Below, one piece after another: positions 35,009-43,400 of a stretch of 64,000 nt of DNA. The DNA is from CAITSH01 sp945892985 (GTDB taxonomy: Bacteria > Pseudomonadota > Gammaproteobacteria > Burkholderiales > SG8-39). The first letter of the stretch is position 1, and each line of letters starts with the position of its first letter. The DNA is taken from contig CAMDDU010000003.1 in the NCBI GenBank assembly GCA_945892985.1, forward strand, positions 1 through 64,000. The letters are read 5' to 3'. Made by a program: the position numbers and the translations under genes. The notes beneath the pieces were generated by a model. That model ran no database searches. It saw only the letters and a program-made list of their open reading frames with translations, and was not told where the DNA came from.

Positions 35009-35854
35009 CTATTTGCGCACGGCGCTCCAGCGGCCTTTTTTACCCGTGTCGGTGACAAAGGTTCCCTGCATGCGCGGACCACTGATCTTGCCGGTGTAAT
35101 CCCGGCGCATTCCCTGCTGGTCCATGAATGAAAAGCGGATGTCGCTGCCGTTCATCCGTGCATCGCGCAGTCCCGCGCGCAGTGTGCCGAACTGCGCGCC
35201 GCCTTCGAGTTTCTGGTAGCGCTGCATGAACGACAATTCGAACGTTTCCTTGGTTTTTCCGGTGTGCGCTTCCGTGATCCACTGGCCCATGGCGGTTGCG
35301 GGGATGATGTACAGATAGACATCGCGTCCGTTCACCGACGAGTGGTCATCCGGTTCCCAGTCGTCCATGTTGAACGAGTGGGTGACGATGCGGGTGCCAG
35401 GCCGCATCGTCAGCAACTGCGGACGAAGTTTCAGGTTGAGGTGCGGCAGCAAATACATTGTGACGACGTTCGCCTCGGTAAAGTCGGTGACGAAAATATC
35501 GCCTTCTATGACCTTCGCCCTGTCGGCGACGCCGGCCTTGATCACGTTGCCCTGGGCGAAGCGCGCAAACTCCGGGTTGTACTCGACGCCCAGTGCGCGC
35601 GCCTTGAACAGCTTTGCAGCGACGATGGCGATCTTGCCGTCGCCGGCGCCGAGGTCTACGACGTAATCTTTGGCCGTGACTTTGGCCATGCGCAGCATGC
35701 GCTCGACCACGTCATCCGGTGTCGGTACCCAGATCACGTCCTTGCCGGACTGACCGACTTTGGGTTCGTAGTCCTGTGGCGGCGTTTGCTGCGCGGTGGC
35801 GTTGAAAGTCCACAGGACGGACAGAATGACCAGCAGGCGCAGTGTGAAATTCAT
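35009..35854 (-). CDS. Exported SAM-methyltransferase-fold protein
   Basis: 281 residues from the ATG at 35854 with AAGGGAAAC upstream. Residues 1-22 (MNFTLRLLVILSVLWTFNATAQ) are a signal peptide. The next 150 residues are a class I methyltransferase core: VGQSGKDVIWVPTPDDVVERML, motif I VVDLGAGDGKIAIVAAK and GVEYNPEFARFAQ, then NVVTMYLLPHLN and HSFNMDDWEPD. The C-terminal 90 residues are beta-rich and of unknown role. SAM is not known in the periplasm, so the function of such exported proteins is puzzling. A 37-base gap separates it from the convergent dnaB. Confidence 0.78.
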   Translation of the reverse strand: MNFTLRLLVILSVLWTFNATAQQTPPQDYEPKVGQSGKDVIWVPTPDDVVERMLRMAKVTAKDYVVDLGAGDGKIAIVAAKLFKARALGVEYNPEFARFAQGNVIKAGVADRAKVIEGDIFVTDFTEANVVTMYLLPHLNLKLRPQLLTMRPGTRIVTHSFNMDDWEPDDHSSVNGRDVYLYIIPATAMGQWITEAHTGKTKETFELSFMQRYQKLEGGAQFGTLRAGLRDARMNGSDIRFSFMDQQGMRRDYTGKISGPRMQGTFVTDTGKKGRWSAVRK

Positions 35855-35939
35855 TTTGTTTCCCTTTGTTCCCGGTGAATTGGTTTCATAAAAAAGGCGC
35901 ATGCCGTTTCATGCCTGCGCCGGTGAGCATACCTGCGGG

Positions 35940-37415
35940 TCAAAGCACTTCGGCGGCCTGGTCGGCAAGCCGCGAGCGCTCGCCACGCTGCAGCGTGATG
36001 TGTCCCGAGTGGGCCCAGCCCTTGAAGCGGTCGACGACATAGGTCAGTCCTGACGAACCCTCGGTGAGGTAGGGCGTGTCGATTTGGGCGATATTACCCA
36101 GGCACACCACCTTGGTACCGGGACCGGCGCGCGTGATGAGTGTTTTCATCTGTTTGGGCGTCAGGTTCTGCGCCTCGTCAATAATCAGGAACTTGTTCAG
36201 AAAAGTCCGGCCGCGCATGAAGTTCAGCGACTTGATCTTGATGCGAGAACGAATGAGATCTCGCGTCGCCGCGCGGCCCCATTCCCCGGCCTCATCGTCG
36301 GTCTTGTTGAGTACGTCGAGGTTGTCCTCCAACGCGCCCATCCACGGCGTCATTTTCTCCTCTTCGGTGCCCGGCAGGAAGCCGATGTCCTCCCCAACCG
36401 GAACAGTCACCCGGGTCATGATGATTTCCGAGTAGAGTTTGTCTTCAAGTGTTTGCATCAGTCCGGCGGCGAGCGTCATCAGCGTCTTGCCGGTGCCGGC
36501 CTGACCGAGCAGCGTGACAAAGTCGATCTCCGGATCCATCAGCAGGTTCATCGCGAAGTTTTGTTCGCGATTGCGCATATTGATGCCCCACACGGCATTT
36601 TTCGCATAGGTGAAGTCACGGACGGTTTCAAGCACGGCGGTCTTGCCGGCGACCTCGCGCACCACGGCATGCAGCGGCTGTTCGCCGTCCTGGTAGATGA
36701 ATTCGTTGACCAGAAGCTGTGGGCAAAGCGGTCCCCGGACACGGTAGAAGGTGCGACCGTCCTTTTTCCAGGACTCCATGTCCTTGCCGTGCAAATCCCA
36801 GAAATCGTCCGCCAACGCGCGAACGCCGGTGTACAAGAGGTCGGTGTCTTCGAGGACCTTGTCGTTGAAATAGTCCTCGGCGGCGAGTCCGAGCGCATGC
36901 GCCTTGATGCGCATGTTGATGTCCTTGGACACCAGGATGACCTGGCGCTGCGGGATTTTTTGCTGCAGGTACATCACCACGCCGATGATCTGGTTGTCGG
37001 CCTTGCCTATGGGCAGGTTGGCGGGCAGGTGTCCGCTGATGGCCTCGGTTTGCAGGAACAGGTGCCCGGTGGCGGTGTCGGTGCGGCTGCGTTTGAGCGG
37101 GATGCCCGACTTGATCTTGTTGCCCGAACCGCTGACGATCTCGTCAAGGAAGCGGCTGGCCTGGCGCGCGTTGCGCGCGACCTCGGACATGCCCTTTTTA
37201 TTGCTGTCGAGTTCTTCCAGCGTCATCATCGGCAGGAAGATGTCGTGCTCCTCGAACCGGAAAAGGCTCGTCGGATCATGCATCAATACATTGGTGTCGA
37301 GGACGAAGAGTTTCGTCTGTACGCGCTTGCCGGCGCGCGGTTTTCGTGAGGAGGTGGGTGTGGGGGACAAATCAGCTTCTGCGGTCGGATAGGACGACTC
37401 AGAGTGTTTTAACAA
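35940..37415 (-). CDS. PhoH family protein (PIN nuclease + PhoH ATPase)
   Basis: 491 residues. An N-terminal PIN domain (KLFVLDTNVLMHDP, D40; TLEELDSNKKGMSEVARNAR) is joined to a PhoH2-type ATPase with Walker A LLGQAGTGKTLMTLAAGLMQ near 285 and Walker B FLIIDEAQNL near 405. Such fusions unwind and cleave RNA in studied actinobacterial homologues. The start is a TTG inside the end of the peroxiredoxin gene; it gives an unusual Ser/Thr-rich leader before the PIN domain, so a later start cannot be excluded. The PIN acidic residues look intact. Confidence 0.88.
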   Translation of the reverse strand: MLKHSESSYPTAEADLSPTPTSSRKPRAGKRVQTKLFVLDTNVLMHDPTSLFRFEEHDIFLPMMTLEELDSNKKGMSEVARNARQASRFLDEIVSGSGNKIKSGIPLKRSRTDTATGHLFLQTEAISGHLPANLPIGKADNQIIGVVMYLQQKIPQRQVILVSKDINMRIKAHALGLAAEDYFNDKVLEDTDLLYTGVRALADDFWDLHGKDMESWKKDGRTFYRVRGPLCPQLLVNEFIYQDGEQPLHAVVREVAGKTAVLETVRDFTYAKNAVWGINMRNREQNFAMNLLMDPEIDFVTLLGQAGTGKTLMTLAAGLMQTLEDKLYSEIIMTRVTVPVGEDIGFLPGTEEEKMTPWMGALEDNLDVLNKTDDEAGEWGRAATRDLIRSRIKIKSLNFMRGRTFLNKFLIIDEAQNLTPKQMKTLITRAGPGTKVVCLGNIAQIDTPYLTEGSSGLTYVVDRFKGWAHSGHITLQRGERSRLADQAAEVL

Positions 37416-37851
37416 AGTCCAGTACCTCGGTCACGTGGCCGGGAACTTTCACACCACGCCATTCCCGGACTATAGCGTGATGGGCGTCCAGCAGGAAGGT
37501 GCTGCGCTCGATGCCGCGTACCTGCTTGCCGTACATGTTTTTCATTTTCATCACTGCGAACTGGTTGCAGGCCAGTTCCTCCTCATCGGCGAGAAGTTCG
37601 AAGGGGAACGCCTGTTTTGCCTTGAAGTTGATATGAGACTTCAGGCTGTCGCGCGAGATTCCGATGATTTCGCAGCCCGCTTTCTTGAAGTCCGCGTACA
37701 GGTCGCGGAATTGCTGCCCCTCGGTTGTGCACCCGGGGGTGTTGTCCTTGGGATAAAAATAGACAATGAGGAATTTATTTTTGAGAGCCGACAGCTTGAA
37801 GGGGCCGCCTGTGCCTTGCAGGGAAAAGTCTTTAATTGCTTGATTCGGCAT
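37399..37851 (-). CDS. bcp: Peroxiredoxin of the Bcp/PrxQ group
   Basis: 150 residues from the ATG at 37851. It reduces peroxides through the peroxidatic Cys in PKDNTPGCTTEGQQF. In E. coli Bcp a second Cys lies five residues later; here that position is Gln, so a resolving Cys of the usual PrxQ kind is absent. Other Cys occur in KAGCEIIG and ELACNQF. It may work as a 1-Cys enzyme with an external thiol. An upstream 15-codon extension is unlikely. The end overlaps phoH by 17 bases. Confidence 0.92.
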   Translation of the reverse strand: MPNQAIKDFSLQGTGGPFKLSALKNKFLIVYFYPKDNTPGCTTEGQQFRDLYADFKKAGCEIIGISRDSLKSHINFKAKQAFPFELLADEEELACNQFAVMKMKNMYGKQVRGIERSTFLLDAHHAIVREWRGVKVPGHVTEVLDFVKTL

Positions 37852-37942
37852 TAAATGTTTTCTAATTTTTGATTTGTAAAAAAGTAACGCCTTCATTCTT
37901 CACAAATTCGCCGCACTTGGCAAGCGCAAAATAATGACACTT

Positions 37943-38854
37943 TTATGCCGCAAGAAACTCCGGCCCCGCCATGGTCAGAGTACCTGACCTGCCGGCAATC
38001 TGGGCGTACTGGATCACGCGGCGGGGGAGCGTCTTCAAGTCGAGGTCCTTGCGCAGCGCGCGCATTGCAACGAGCTCATATCCCTGTGCTTTCCAACCCG
38101 AGAGTGAGGCGTCAAAGGTATCTGCCAGCTTTCCGCCCTCCAGTTCGGCATGCAGGGTGTAGACATGCCCGTTGATCGGCGGTGCGGTGGTAAGCCGGAG
38201 CAAGTGCTGTGCCGCCGTGGCGGGAGTGATGCCGCCCAGTCCGATCAGCTCGTCCAGCGTCGGTAGTGTGGTCGGCAGTTGGGGGCAGGCGATTATTTCA
38301 GCGTTCCAAATCGGGATGAACGGCTCGTCGCCACGACTGTCCGAGCAGTAGTCAAATCCGAGCCGCTGCGTTAGTCGTAGCGCGTGTATGTTCATCTGCC
38401 AGCCGGCGGCCCCGTGCACTTTCGCCGCCTCGCCGAAGATCTCCTCGAATCGCGTGCAGGCGCGCTGCATTTCGGCAAGCGTCCATGCTGCGTCTGCGCC
38501 TGCCACGGAATCCTGCCAGCGTACATGATCCCAGGTATGAATGCCGACTTCGTGACCTTCGTCCCTCACCCGGCGCATTAGTTGTGCGCAGGCGCGTCCG
38601 ATATCCGGTGCAGGAAGCAGCGTTCCATAAAGCAAGGTCTTGAGGCCGTAGTGTTCAAGCACCGAAGTGCGCGACACCTTTTTCATGAAGCCTGGACGCA
38701 GCACGCGTTTTATCGCCCGGCCGGTATGGTCCGGCCCGAGGCTGAACAGGAAAGTTGCCTGCGCATTATGCTTTTTCAGCATGTCGAGCAAACGCGGGAC
38801 TCCTTCGCGGGTGCCGCGATAGGTGTCGACATCAATTTTTAAGGCGAGTTTCAT
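37943..38854 (-). CDS. arnD: Undecaprenyl-phosphate-Ara4FN deformylase
   Basis: 303 residues. It removes the formyl group from 4-deoxy-4-formamido-L-arabinose on undecaprenyl phosphate. The NodB-type fold is visible as LALKIDVDTYRGTREGVPRLL (Asp), FLFSLGPDHTG and GHEVGIHTWDHVRWQD (His-x3-His metal ligands). CSDSRGDEPFIP is also typical of ArnD. It is the last arn gene, 115 bases after the arnA dehydrogenase part. The gap in between shows nothing clear. Confidence 0.93.
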   Translation of the reverse strand: MKLALKIDVDTYRGTREGVPRLLDMLKKHNAQATFLFSLGPDHTGRAIKRVLRPGFMKKVSRTSVLEHYGLKTLLYGTLLPAPDIGRACAQLMRRVRDEGHEVGIHTWDHVRWQDSVAGADAAWTLAEMQRACTRFEEIFGEAAKVHGAAGWQMNIHALRLTQRLGFDYCSDSRGDEPFIPIWNAEIIACPQLPTTLPTLDELIGLGGITPATAAQHLLRLTTAPPINGHVYTLHAELEGGKLADTFDASLSGWKAQGYELVAMRALRKDLDLKTLPRRVIQYAQIAGRSGTLTMAGPEFLAA

Positions 38855-38969
38855 TGTTCAGGCGCCGCCGAAACAGGGGTGGTGTTGGACGTGACCGCTA
38901 CAGCGGGGAACGCGGCGCAGAGTTTTTCGCCATGGAAAAGGCCCCTGGCGTGTCGTCACTGTGCCTCTG

Positions 38970-40013
38970 CTAGTCAACGAGGTGCCGCGCCTCTGCAAAA
39001 TGCCCGCGGTAGGCGTCAAAAATATTTTTGAGCGCGCGCTGCATGTTGACGCGTGGGCGCCAATCGAGGTCACGCATGGTGTTGGTGATTTTCGGAACGC
39101 GATTTTGCACGTCCTGATAGCCCTTGCCGTAGTACTTGTCCGCCGTTGTGACGACCATTTTCACCTTGCGCGCGGTGGGCTGGTACTCGGGGTAGCTCAG
39201 TGCGAGCTTGAGCATCATGTCCGCCAAGTCCTTCACTGAATAATTGTTACGCGGATTGCCGATGTTGTAAATCTGTCCGCTCGCGACCTCGTTTTTGTTT
39301 GCGATGATTTTAATCAGCGCATCGATGCCGTCGTCAATATAGGTAAACGCGCGTTTCTGGCGGCCGCCGTTAACCAGTTTTATCGGCTCGCCGCGAACGA
39401 TATGACCAAGGAATTGCGTGATGACTCGCGAGCTGCCCTCTTTGGCGGTATTGATCGAGTCGAGCCCGGAGCCTATCCAGTTGAACGGGCGGAAAAGCGT
39501 GTAGTCGAGGCCTTGCTCCATGCCGTAGGCGTGGATGACGCGGTCCATCAACTGCTTGGAGCAGGAATAGATCCAGCGCGGTTTGTTGATCGGCCCGAGC
39601 ACCAGCTCGGAGTTTTCCGGATCAAAGGCCTTGTCGCGGCTCATGCCGTAGACCTCGGAGGTGGATGGAAAAATCAGGCGCTTCTTGCGCTTTACGCAGG
39701 CGCGCACGATCGGAAGGTTGGCCTCAAAATCGAGTTCAAACACGCGCAGCGGCTCTTTGACGTAGGTTGCCGGGGTGGCAATGGCCACCAGGGGCAGCAC
39801 CACGTCGCACTTGCGAATGTGGTACTCAATCCATTCGTGGTTGATGGTGATATCGCCCTCGAAAAAGTGAAAGCGTTTTTCCGCCAGGAGGTCGGTGATG
39901 CGCTCCGTTTGCATGTCCATGCCGTAGACCTCCCAGTCGGTGGTCTCGATGATGCGTTTGGACAGGTGGTGGCCGATAAAGCCGTTGACGCCGAGGATAA
40001 GGATTTTTTTCAT
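38970..40013 (-). CDS. arnA: UDP-glucuronate 4-dehydrogenase/decarboxylase part of ArnA (separate gene)
   Basis: 347 residues matching the C-terminal half of E. coli ArnA. It oxidises and decarboxylates UDP-glucuronate to UDP-Ara4O. The NAD fold starts ILILGVNGFIGHHLSKRII. The SDR catalytic set is visible as FPSTSEVYGM and RWIYSCSKQLMDRVI (Tyr-x3-Lys). Arg/Ser residues for decarboxylation occur in this family near RPFNWIGSGLD. In E. coli both ArnA activities are fused; here the transferase half is the preceding gene, four bases away, the arrangement seen in some betaproteobacteria. Confidence 0.92.
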   Translation of the reverse strand: MKKILILGVNGFIGHHLSKRIIETTDWEVYGMDMQTERITDLLAEKRFHFFEGDITINHEWIEYHIRKCDVVLPLVAIATPATYVKEPLRVFELDFEANLPIVRACVKRKKRLIFPSTSEVYGMSRDKAFDPENSELVLGPINKPRWIYSCSKQLMDRVIHAYGMEQGLDYTLFRPFNWIGSGLDSINTAKEGSSRVITQFLGHIVRGEPIKLVNGGRQKRAFTYIDDGIDALIKIIANKNEVASGQIYNIGNPRNNYSVKDLADMMLKLALSYPEYQPTARKVKMVVTTADKYYGKGYQDVQNRVPKITNTMRDLDWRPRVNMQRALKNIFDAYRGHFAEARHLVD

Positions 40014-40017
40014 GGTT

Positions 40018-40950
40018 TCAGCTCAAAGGGAGCGGAACAGGCCGCGCGCCGAAGCGTGCCAGAAAGTCCGCCGGGGTGAAAGGCTTGTCCTCGTATTGCA
40101 TTTCAAGTAGGGCAAGAAAACGTCCGTCAGCGCATAGGGCATCCACGCCGAACTTGCTGGCATAAAAGCCTGGGGCTGTTCCGCATGTTCTGCCGCCGGC
40201 TTCCAAGCTGGTACGGTGAATGAATAGCGGTTTGCCGTCGATTTCGGTAAAGGCGCCAGGATAAGGGGGGGCGACAGCGCGAACAAGGTTGTGTATCTCC
40301 TGTGCCGGGCATCTCCAGTCGATGCGTCCATCGGCGGGCTTGCGTCCGCCAAAATAGCCGCCCTGCGCCAGAGATTGTTCTTGCAGCACGGCAGTGCCAT
40401 TTTCGAGGTCGGGCAGGCAGCGACGCAGCAGTGCCTCGGCTGCGTCACTCACTTTGCGGAACACCTCAAGTGCCTGTTCGTCGGGTGCTATCGTTACGGC
40501 TTGCTGACCGACGATGCGTCCGGCGTCGGGTTTTGCGATCATTTCGTGCAAGGTGGCGCCGGTTTCGGTCTCGCCGTGCAGCACTGCCCAATTCACCGGA
40601 ACACGCCCGCGATATTTGGGCAGCAGCGATCCATGCATGTTAAATGCGCCGCGGCGCGCAGTGGCGAGCAGCTCGGGTGAGAGCATCAGCCGATAGTAGA
40701 AGGAAAACAGGAAATCGGGTGCCATTGCCGAGATGCGTGCGATGAATTCGGGTGTGTTCGGGTCTTCGGGCGTGCAGGTTTCAATGCCATTGGCCGCAGC
40801 GAGTTCCGCCACACTCCCAAACCAGATGCGCTCGGCCCGATTGTCCTCATGGGTGACGACCAACGCGACCTTGACCCCCTGCTCGATAAGCACCTTGAGG
40901 CAGCGTACTCCGATGTCATGGTACGCGAAGACGACGGCTTTACTTGTCAT
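40018..40950 (-). CDS. arnA: UDP-Ara4N formyltransferase part of ArnA (separate gene)
   Basis: 310 residues matching the N-terminal half of E. coli ArnA. It formylates UDP-Ara4N using 10-formyl-tetrahydrofolate. AFNMHGSLLPKYRGRVPVNWAVLHGE holds the Asn and His of the active site, and TGATLHEM carries the conserved region before the catalytic Asp (AKPDAGRIVGQ). A C-terminal domain like that of methionyl-tRNA formyltransferase follows. The start overlaps arnC by 11 bases. Confidence 0.92.
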   Translation of the reverse strand: MTSKAVVFAYHDIGVRCLKVLIEQGVKVALVVTHEDNRAERIWFGSVAELAAANGIETCTPEDPNTPEFIARISAMAPDFLFSFYYRLMLSPELLATARRGAFNMHGSLLPKYRGRVPVNWAVLHGETETGATLHEMIAKPDAGRIVGQQAVTIAPDEQALEVFRKVSDAAEALLRRCLPDLENGTAVLQEQSLAQGGYFGGRKPADGRIDWRCPAQEIHNLVRAVAPPYPGAFTEIDGKPLFIHRTSLEAGGRTCGTAPGFYASKFGVDALCADGRFLALLEMQYEDKPFTPADFLARFGARPVPLPLS

Positions 40951-41908
40951 CCTTCTTTTCCAGGATGGCTTGCACGATGTATCGGGGGCGTTGCCTCACC
41001 TGCTGGTAGATGCGTCCGACATACTCGCCCAGCAAGCCAATGCCGAACAGGGTTAGGCCGATGAGAAAAAAGGCGATGCCAAAGAGCGTAAACAGTCCCT
41101 CGGCTTCCGGCCCAATCAGGACGCGACGCACCGCCAGAAGGACTACAAAGGTGAATGACAGCAGCGAAATCGCGATGCCTATGAGCGAAAACACCTGCAA
41201 CGGCGCCAGCGAGAATCCGGTGACAAGGTCGAAGTTGAGACGGATCAGGCTGTAGAGCGAATACTTGGACTCTCCGGCCATGCGTTCCTCATGCTCGACT
41301 TCGACCTCTGCGGGATTGTGCGCAAAGGAATAGGCGAGGGCGGGAATGTAGGTATTTACCTCGCGCGAATCGTTTATCGCATCGACGATGTCGCGGCCGT
41401 AGGCGCGCAGCATGCATCCCTGGTCGGTCATCTGGATATGCGTGATGCGTTCGCGCAGGGAATTCATGGCGCGGGATGCGATGCGGCGGAAAGCCGTGTC
41501 CTGCCGGTTCAGGCGGATGCTGCCAACGTAATCGTGGCCTTCATCCATTTTTTTCAGCAGTTTTACTATTTCTTCCGGAGGGTTCTGCAGGTCCGCATCC
41601 AGGGTGACCACGCGCTCGCCACGGCATTGCGCGAAGCCCGCCATGATGGCCATGTGCTGGCCGTAATTGCCGCTGAACAACACCACGCGCGTCACATCCG
41701 GGCGTTTCTGGAACTGCTCGCGCAGCAGTGCGACTGAGCGGTCGCGGCTGCCGTCGTTGACGAAAATGACTTCGTAGGATTCACCGAGTTGGTCCAACGC
41801 CGGGTAAAGACGTGCGAACAGCGGGGCGAGTCCGGCCTCTTCGTTGTAGACCGGGATGACGATGGACAAGCGTCGGGGCGGCTGCGATGGGGGCGTCGTT
41901 GATGTCAT
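40940..41908 (-). CDS. arnC: Undecaprenyl-phosphate Ara4FN transferase
   Basis: 322 residues from the ATG at 41908, which overlaps the arnB stop as ATGA; the 13-codon upstream extension is not needed. It is a GT2 glycosyltransferase: LSIVIPVYNEEAGLAPLF, FVNDGSRDRSV and VVTLDADLQNPPEE. Two C-terminal membrane helices (about 225-290) anchor it. It moves Ara4FN from UDP to undecaprenyl phosphate at the inner face of the cytoplasmic membrane. Confidence 0.94.
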   Translation of the reverse strand: MTSTTPPSQPPRRLSIVIPVYNEEAGLAPLFARLYPALDQLGESYEVIFVNDGSRDRSVALLREQFQKRPDVTRVVLFSGNYGQHMAIMAGFAQCRGERVVTLDADLQNPPEEIVKLLKKMDEGHDYVGSIRLNRQDTAFRRIASRAMNSLRERITHIQMTDQGCMLRAYGRDIVDAINDSREVNTYIPALAYSFAHNPAEVEVEHEERMAGESKYSLYSLIRLNFDLVTGFSLAPLQVFSLIGIAISLLSFTFVVLLAVRRVLIGPEAEGLFTLFGIAFFLIGLTLFGIGLLGEYVGRIYQQVRQRPRYIVQAILEKKDDK

Positions 41909-43029
41909 GTGGAGTGTTGCCTGAGAATCCGGGCGCAAGTGTCGCACACCCGTTCGACATCGGCGAGACTCATCGCTGGAAATAGCGGCAGGGTCAGGAT
42001 ACTGGCTCCGGCCGCCTCAGCATGGGGGAAGTCACCTTTTTTCCAGCCCAGGTTCCGGTACAGTGTGAACAAGTGCATGGCTGGATAATGCACGCCGGTA
42101 CCGATGCCAGAATCGTGCATGGCCTTTATAAAGGCGCCGCGGCTGATATTCATGCGGGAGAGCGGCAGCGTGACCTGGAACATGTGCCAGTTGGAGTTCT
42201 CAAAATCCTCGGGGGGCAGCCCGCAGCCCAGCTCACGGTCGAAGGTGGTGAAGTAGTGGCGTGCCAACTCGCGCCGCTTGGTATTGAATGCGTCGAGCAG
42301 TTCGATCTGTCCCAGCCCGATGCGCGCCGCCACGTCGGTCATGTTGTACTTGCCGCCGGCCACTTCGACATCCTGTTCTCCGTCGGGTGCGCGGACCACG
42401 CCCTGCAAGCGTAGTTGTGTGACCAGTTCGGCTTCGCGCTCGTCGTTGATGACAAGGCATCCACCCTCGGTTGTCGTCATATTCTTGTTGGCGTGAAAAC
42501 TGAAAGATACGAGGTCGCCGAAGCTGCCGATACGGCGCCCCTTCCAGGAAGCTCCCATGCTTTGCGCTGCGTCCTCGATGATGCGGAGGCTGTGTTTTGT
42601 TGCAATGGCGTACAACTGATCGCGGTCTACGGGCAGGCCGGCGAGATCCACCGGAATGATCGCCTTTGTTTTGGCTGTCACGGCCGCCTTGACGAGTGAC
42701 AGATCGATGTTGCGCGTTGCGGGGTCGATGTCGACAAAAACCGGACGCGCGCCCGCGCGCAAGACCACGTTCGCGGTGGCGACCCAGGAGAGCGGGGTGG
42801 TAATGACCTCGTCGCCGCTGCCCACTCCGGCCACGGCAAGGGCGAGTTCGAGCGTACCGGTTCCCGAATTCACGCTGCGCACCGGTCGCCCGCCGAAATA
42901 AGCCGAAAGCCTTGCCTCGAAGGCCTTCACCTGCGGGCCGCTGGTTATCCAGCCGGAGCGCAGGACGTCAGCTACGCCGCTGATGGTGGCCTCATCGATG
43001 GTGGGGCGGGTAAAGGGAAGATAGTTCAT
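41905..43029 (-). CDS. arnB: UDP-4-amino-4-deoxy-L-arabinose aminotransferase
   Basis: 374 residues from the ATG at 43029. It transaminates UDP-Ara4O with PLP. The PLP lysine lies in FSFHANKNMTTTEGG. GTGTLELALAVAGVGSGDEV, VDLAGLPVD and EDAAQSMGA are further markers of the DegT/ArnB family. A much longer open frame extends upstream but is only antisense/overlap of arnE and arnT. It is coupled to arnE1 upstream (TGATG) and to arnC downstream (ATGA). Confidence 0.94.
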   Translation of the reverse strand: MNYLPFTRPTIDEATISGVADVLRSGWITSGPQVKAFEARLSAYFGGRPVRSVNSGTGTLELALAVAGVGSGDEVITTPLSWVATANVVLRAGARPVFVDIDPATRNIDLSLVKAAVTAKTKAIIPVDLAGLPVDRDQLYAIATKHSLRIIEDAAQSMGASWKGRRIGSFGDLVSFSFHANKNMTTTEGGCLVINDEREAELVTQLRLQGVVRAPDGEQDVEVAGGKYNMTDVAARIGLGQIELLDAFNTKRRELARHYFTTFDRELGCGLPPEDFENSNWHMFQVTLPLSRMNISRGAFIKAMHDSGIGTGVHYPAMHLFTLYRNLGWKKGDFPHAEAAGASILTLPLFPAMSLADVERVCDTCARILRQHST

Positions 43030-43400
43030 CAGGATCTCGCCACGACATAAAGACCGATTATGATGACGCCGATTCCGGCAAGGCGCATCATACCCACCGC
43101 CTCGCCGAACAGGTAGCGAGCGGCTATTGCGTTGAGGCCGTAACCGATGGAGAGCATCGGGTAGGCAATACTGACTTCCACGCGAGATAGCGCGAGCACC
43201 CAGACCGCAAGGCCGAGCACGTGACAGACCAGCCCGGCGGCAATATGCGGTTCGAAGGCGCATTTCAATCGAACCGGGATGAGACTGTCCATGGCAAATT
43301 GAAACGGGCCGATGGCGTTCGTCCCTGCTTTGAGCAGCAGGTGGGCCGCGGCGTTGAGGGCCACTCCCAGCTGTATCAGGGTCAGGCTTGTGGCGTTCAT
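43029..43400 (-). CDS. arnE: ArnE-like small membrane subunit (first copy)
   Basis: 123 residues with four hydrophobic helices, a member of the small multidrug resistance/EamA group. The stretches GVALNAAAHLLLKAGTNAIG, ALSRVEVSIAYPMLSIGYG and IGVIIIGLYVVARS resemble ArnE/ArnF. ArnE and ArnF together are thought to flip undecaprenyl-phosphate-Ara4N to the periplasmic side. Only one such subunit is encoded here, but a related second copy lies at 47063-47434. The gene overlaps both arnT1 and arnB by a few bases. Confidence 0.85.
   Translation of the reverse strand: MNATSLTLIQLGVALNAAAHLLLKAGTNAIGPFQFAMDSLIPVRLKCAFEPHIAAGLVCHVLGLAVWVLALSRVEVSIAYPMLSIGYGLNAIAARYLFGEAVGMMRLAGIGVIIIGLYVVARS

Noticed and set aside
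36084..37349. 421-codon open frame on the plus strand
   Set aside because: It is the complement of phoH, which has clear PIN and Walker motifs. The plus-strand product has no family resemblance.
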